DNA of 15,680 nucleotides, from positions 1 to 15,680 of the forward strand of contig CATMOC010000019.1 in NCBI GenBank assembly GCA_950071955.1, read 5' to 3'. Every line of letters starts with the position of its first letter. Position 1 is the stretch's first letter. Position numbers and translations under genes: made by a program. Below the pieces are notes generated by a model. It made no database searches, was not told the origin of the DNA, and worked only from the letters and a program-made list of their open reading frames with translations. Shown here piece after piece: positions 14,079-15,680 of this stretch. The stretch is from an uncultured Mesorhizobium sp. (GTDB lineage: Bacteria > Pseudomonadota > Alphaproteobacteria > Rhizobiales > Rhizobiaceae).

Positions 14079-15104
14079 TCAGGAAAGATTCTCGCGGACG
14101 ACGATCTCGATGCGTATGCGCTCCTGCCCCGGAACGATCCCGACGCCGTCGATCTTCGCCCGCAGGATACGCAGCGCGCTCCTCACGATATGGCCGACAT
14201 CCTGGCTGACCACGGCATCGATATCGCCGCTTCGCAGGGCTTCGCGCGTCACGCTCGTCAGTTCGTGTGCGACGATCGTCAACTGCCGGGCGCGGTGATG
14301 GGCGCGCAGAACCTCGACGAGGGCGCGGCTGCCATGGCCGACCGAATAGACCCCCGTCAGGTCTGGGCGCGCATCGAGCACTTCGGAGACGACCCGGGCG
14401 GTGATGTCCTCGTCATCGTGGTTCTCCAGCGACGGCAGAACTTCGATCTCGGGGAAGCTCTCGGCCATTACCTGGTCGAAGCCGAGCCGCCGCTCGACGT
14501 TGTCGCGCGCCTGCATGGAACTGACGAGCACCATCACCGATCCGCCGCGTTTTCCATGGAATTTGCCCATCAGGAAGGCTGCCGTGCGCCCTCCGGCAAT
14601 GTTGTCGATGCCGACGAAATGGTCGCGCTCGGTGTTCGGAAGGTCGGAAACGAGTGCCACGATGGGAACGCCGTCGCTCTTGAGGCGCAAGATGGCGTCG
14701 CGCACATGCGGCGTCTCCGGCGCGAAGATCGCGACGCCGTCGGTGTTGGCAGAATTGAGGGTGCGCAACGTACGCACCAGCGCGTGGGGATTGCCGGCGG
14801 GAAACGACAGCGTGCGGATTTCCGTCCGGTCCGCAGCCGAACTCCTCCCGGCTTCGGCGAGCGCATCGCGCAATGTCGCCACGAACAGTTCCGGCGCCTC
14901 GGGCAGGACGAAGGTAAGCCGGTACCGACGCTGCCGGGCGAGATTCGCCGCGGTGACGTCGCGCACATAGCCGAGCTGGTCGATGGCGGCATTGACGCGC
15001 TGGACCGTCTTCTCGGTAACGCCCGGGCGGGCGTTGAGAACACGGTCGACCGTGGCGAGGCTCACCCCCGCGGCCCTGGCGATGTCATTGACTGTCGGCC
15101 GCAT
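14079..15104 (-). CDS. LacI-family transcriptional repressor of the uptake operon
   Basis: A 341-residue regulator. It has an N-terminal helix-turn-helix and hinge (TVNDIARAAGVSLATVDRVL at 4-23; NLARQRRYRLTF at the hinge) followed by a periplasmic-binding-like effector domain (FVGIDNIAGGRTAAFLMGKF, LTGVYSVGHGSRALVEVL). Such proteins leave the operator when a sugar or sugar derivative binds. An 18-bp perfect palindrome lies in the neighbouring operon promoter and a 14/18 relative in this gene's own promoter, so it probably represses both. ATG 15104 is preferred, but the GTG at 15107 directly before it has better spacing to GGAG (6 instead of 9 bases) and cannot be excluded. The effector is probably the imported substrate or its phosphate. 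Confidence 0.93.
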   Translation of the reverse strand: MRPTVNDIARAAGVSLATVDRVLNARPGVTEKTVQRVNAAIDQLGYVRDVTAANLARQRRYRLTFVLPEAPELFVATLRDALAEAGRSSAADRTEIRTLSFPAGNPHALVRTLRTLNSANTDGVAIFAPETPHVRDAILRLKSDGVPIVALVSDLPNTERDHFVGIDNIAGGRTAAFLMGKFHGKRGGSVMVLVSSMQARDNVERRLGFDQVMAESFPEIEVLPSLENHDDEDITARVVSEVLDARPDLTGVYSVGHGSRALVEVLRAHHRARQLTIVAHELTSVTREALRSGDIDAVVSQDVGHIVRSALRILRAKIDGVGIVPGQERIRIEIVVRENLS

Positions 15105-15127
15105 CACAAACCACTCCAGAGTGGCCG

Positions 15128-15156
15128 AATATCGTGCGTCTCCTGAGGTACGTCAA
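15128..15156 (-). promoter_or_regulatory. Promoter of the lacI-type gene
   Basis: On the minus strand TTGACG (15156-15151) and GATATT (15133-15128) are separated by 17 bp. The predicted start near 15121 gives a leader of about 17 bases. The -35 lies inside the imperfect operator. Confidence 0.55.
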
Positions 15157-15160
15157 TCAT
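15143..15160. promoter_or_regulatory. Imperfect LacI-type operator in the regulator's own promoter
   Basis: CTGAGGTACGTCAATCAT agrees with the perfect operator at 14006-14023 in 14 of 18 positions, with one half site (TGAGGTACG) intact. It covers the -35 of the regulator promoter. A weaker site would give mild autoregulation while the operon is tightly repressed. Confidence 0.65.
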
Positions 15161-15243
15161 GTCAGTTCTTTCCTCCGATCCGGCAAGCCTCCGGCTACGC
15201 GCCGCCTTGACGCCGGAAACTGGTCGGACCAAACTTCGGCCAA

Positions 15244-15260
15244 GAGCCCGGCAAGGGCTC
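15244..15260 (+). repeat. Short hairpin ahead of the AraC-type gene
   Basis: GAGCCC-GGCAA-GGGCTC is a 6-bp stem with a 5-base loop, ending 3 bases before the GGAGG ribosome site of the AraC-type gene. It may only be chance in GC-rich DNA, or it may influence translation. The 15108-15273 gap otherwise holds the lacI promoter and no convincing plus-strand promoter. Confidence 0.3.
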
Positions 15261-15273
15261 GTGGGAGGAAAAC

Positions 15274-15680
15274 ATGACCGCGATCAGGCTCTACCGGGGC
15301 AGGTTCGGGCATTTCTCGTTCCTGAATGCGGCCAGCGATCTGGTGACACATGCCCATGCCGAAAGCCACATCATCATCTGGCTCGACGGCGAACCTGGGC
15401 GCATTCAAGTCGGCACCCGGAGCGTTGTGCTCGGACCTAGGACCGCGGTCGGCATCAACTCATTCGAGCCGCACAGCCACAGCTTCCCGGGCGGCGAGCC
15501 CGGCCTCTTCCTCGCGCTTTACATCGAGCCGGCCTGGGTGGCCGAACGCCTCGGCCTGCCCCACGGCGCGCCGATCTTCCGCCATCCGGCCATTCCGCTT
15601 GACAGCGAACTGCGTTCGATCGCTCTGGGCTTCTTCCGGCAGCTTGCGGACGGCGAGGAGCGGTTCGATCTGACGGCTGG
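15274..15680 (+). CDS. AraC-family transcriptional regulator, N-terminal part, truncated by window edge
   Basis: The first 135 codons are present and the frame is open to the window end. The visible part is a cupin-like ligand-binding domain: a beta-rich stretch with the metal-site-like pattern H-x-H-x-E-x-H (VTHAHAESHIIIWLDG, near 24-39), then RTAVGINSFEPHSHSF and FLALYIEPAWVAERLG, the link towards a helical region. This pattern is common at the start of AraC regulators that control small-molecule catabolism. The C-terminal helix-turn-helix domain is outside the window, so the family call rests on the N-terminal half. ATG 15274 has GGAGG 5 bases upstream. It is divergent from the lacI-type gene; its target may be genes further right. 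Confidence 0.75.
   Translation, partial: MTAIRLYRGRFGHFSFLNAASDLVTHAHAESHIIIWLDGEPGRIQVGTRSVVLGPRTAVGINSFEPHSHSFPGGEPGLFLALYIEPAWVAERLGLPHGAPIFRHPAIPLDSELRSIALGFFRQLADGEERFDLTA

Noticed and set aside
15205..15235. TTGACG as -35 of a promoter for the AraC-type gene
   Set aside because: The element 17 bp further on, CAAACT, matches the -10 consensus in only 3 of 6 positions.
1..15680. CRISPR arrays, tRNA genes, insertion sequences, attachment sites
   Set aside because: No spaced direct repeats, cloverleaf-like sequences, transposase genes or terminal repeats were seen.

Overview
The window is GC-rich, densely coded DNA with overlapping genes. Its gene content is typical of an alphaproteobacterium of the order Hyphomicrobiales (Rhizobiales): an AioXS-type arsenite sensor, an aioBA-cytC-moeA cluster, and a CUT1 ABC operon with two ATPases, a LacI repressor and a dihydroxyacetone-kinase-like gene. 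The assignment rests on protein character and gene order only.

Left half (1-6506), arsenite respiration module. On the minus strand, a periplasmic PhnD-like arsenite-sensing protein (aioX) is followed, through an ATGA overlap, by a sensor histidine kinase (aioS) cut by the left edge. The response regulator AioR is not in the window and presumably lies further left. Divergently, on the plus strand, lie the Rieske subunit (aioB, Tat signal), the molybdopterin subunit (aioA), a c-type cytochrome and moeA. The 243-bp divergent region holds a near-consensus sigma-54 promoter (TGGCAC-N5-TTGCA) and two nearly identical perfect 16-bp inverted repeats, 33 bp apart, which I read as enhancer sites for AioR. 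Proposed logic: AioX binds As(III), AioS signals to AioR, AioR with RpoN switches on aioBA, AioBA oxidises arsenite in the periplasm, electrons pass to the cytochrome, and MoeA helps build the molybdenum cofactor.

Middle and right (6606-13953), carbohydrate uptake and phosphorylation operon, minus strand. The order is substrate-binding protein, two permeases, a 98-residue two-helix membrane protein, two different ATPases, and a DhaK-DhaL fusion kinase. Four junctions overlap by 4-8 bases. The only real gap is 78 bp after the binding-protein gene and holds two strong inverted repeats. The layout recalls the rhizobial glycerol transporter GlpSTPQUV; the kinase suggests a short ketose such as dihydroxyacetone or an erythrulose, but the substrate is not proven.

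Right end (13954-15680). A perfect 18-bp palindrome fills the -35/-10 spacer of the uptake operon promoter. A 14/18 match to it overlaps the -35 of the lacI-type gene at 14079-15104. This suggests repression of the operon and autoregulation. A divergent AraC-family regulator starts at 15274 and runs off the right edge. I saw no rRNA, tRNA, CRISPR or insertion sequence.
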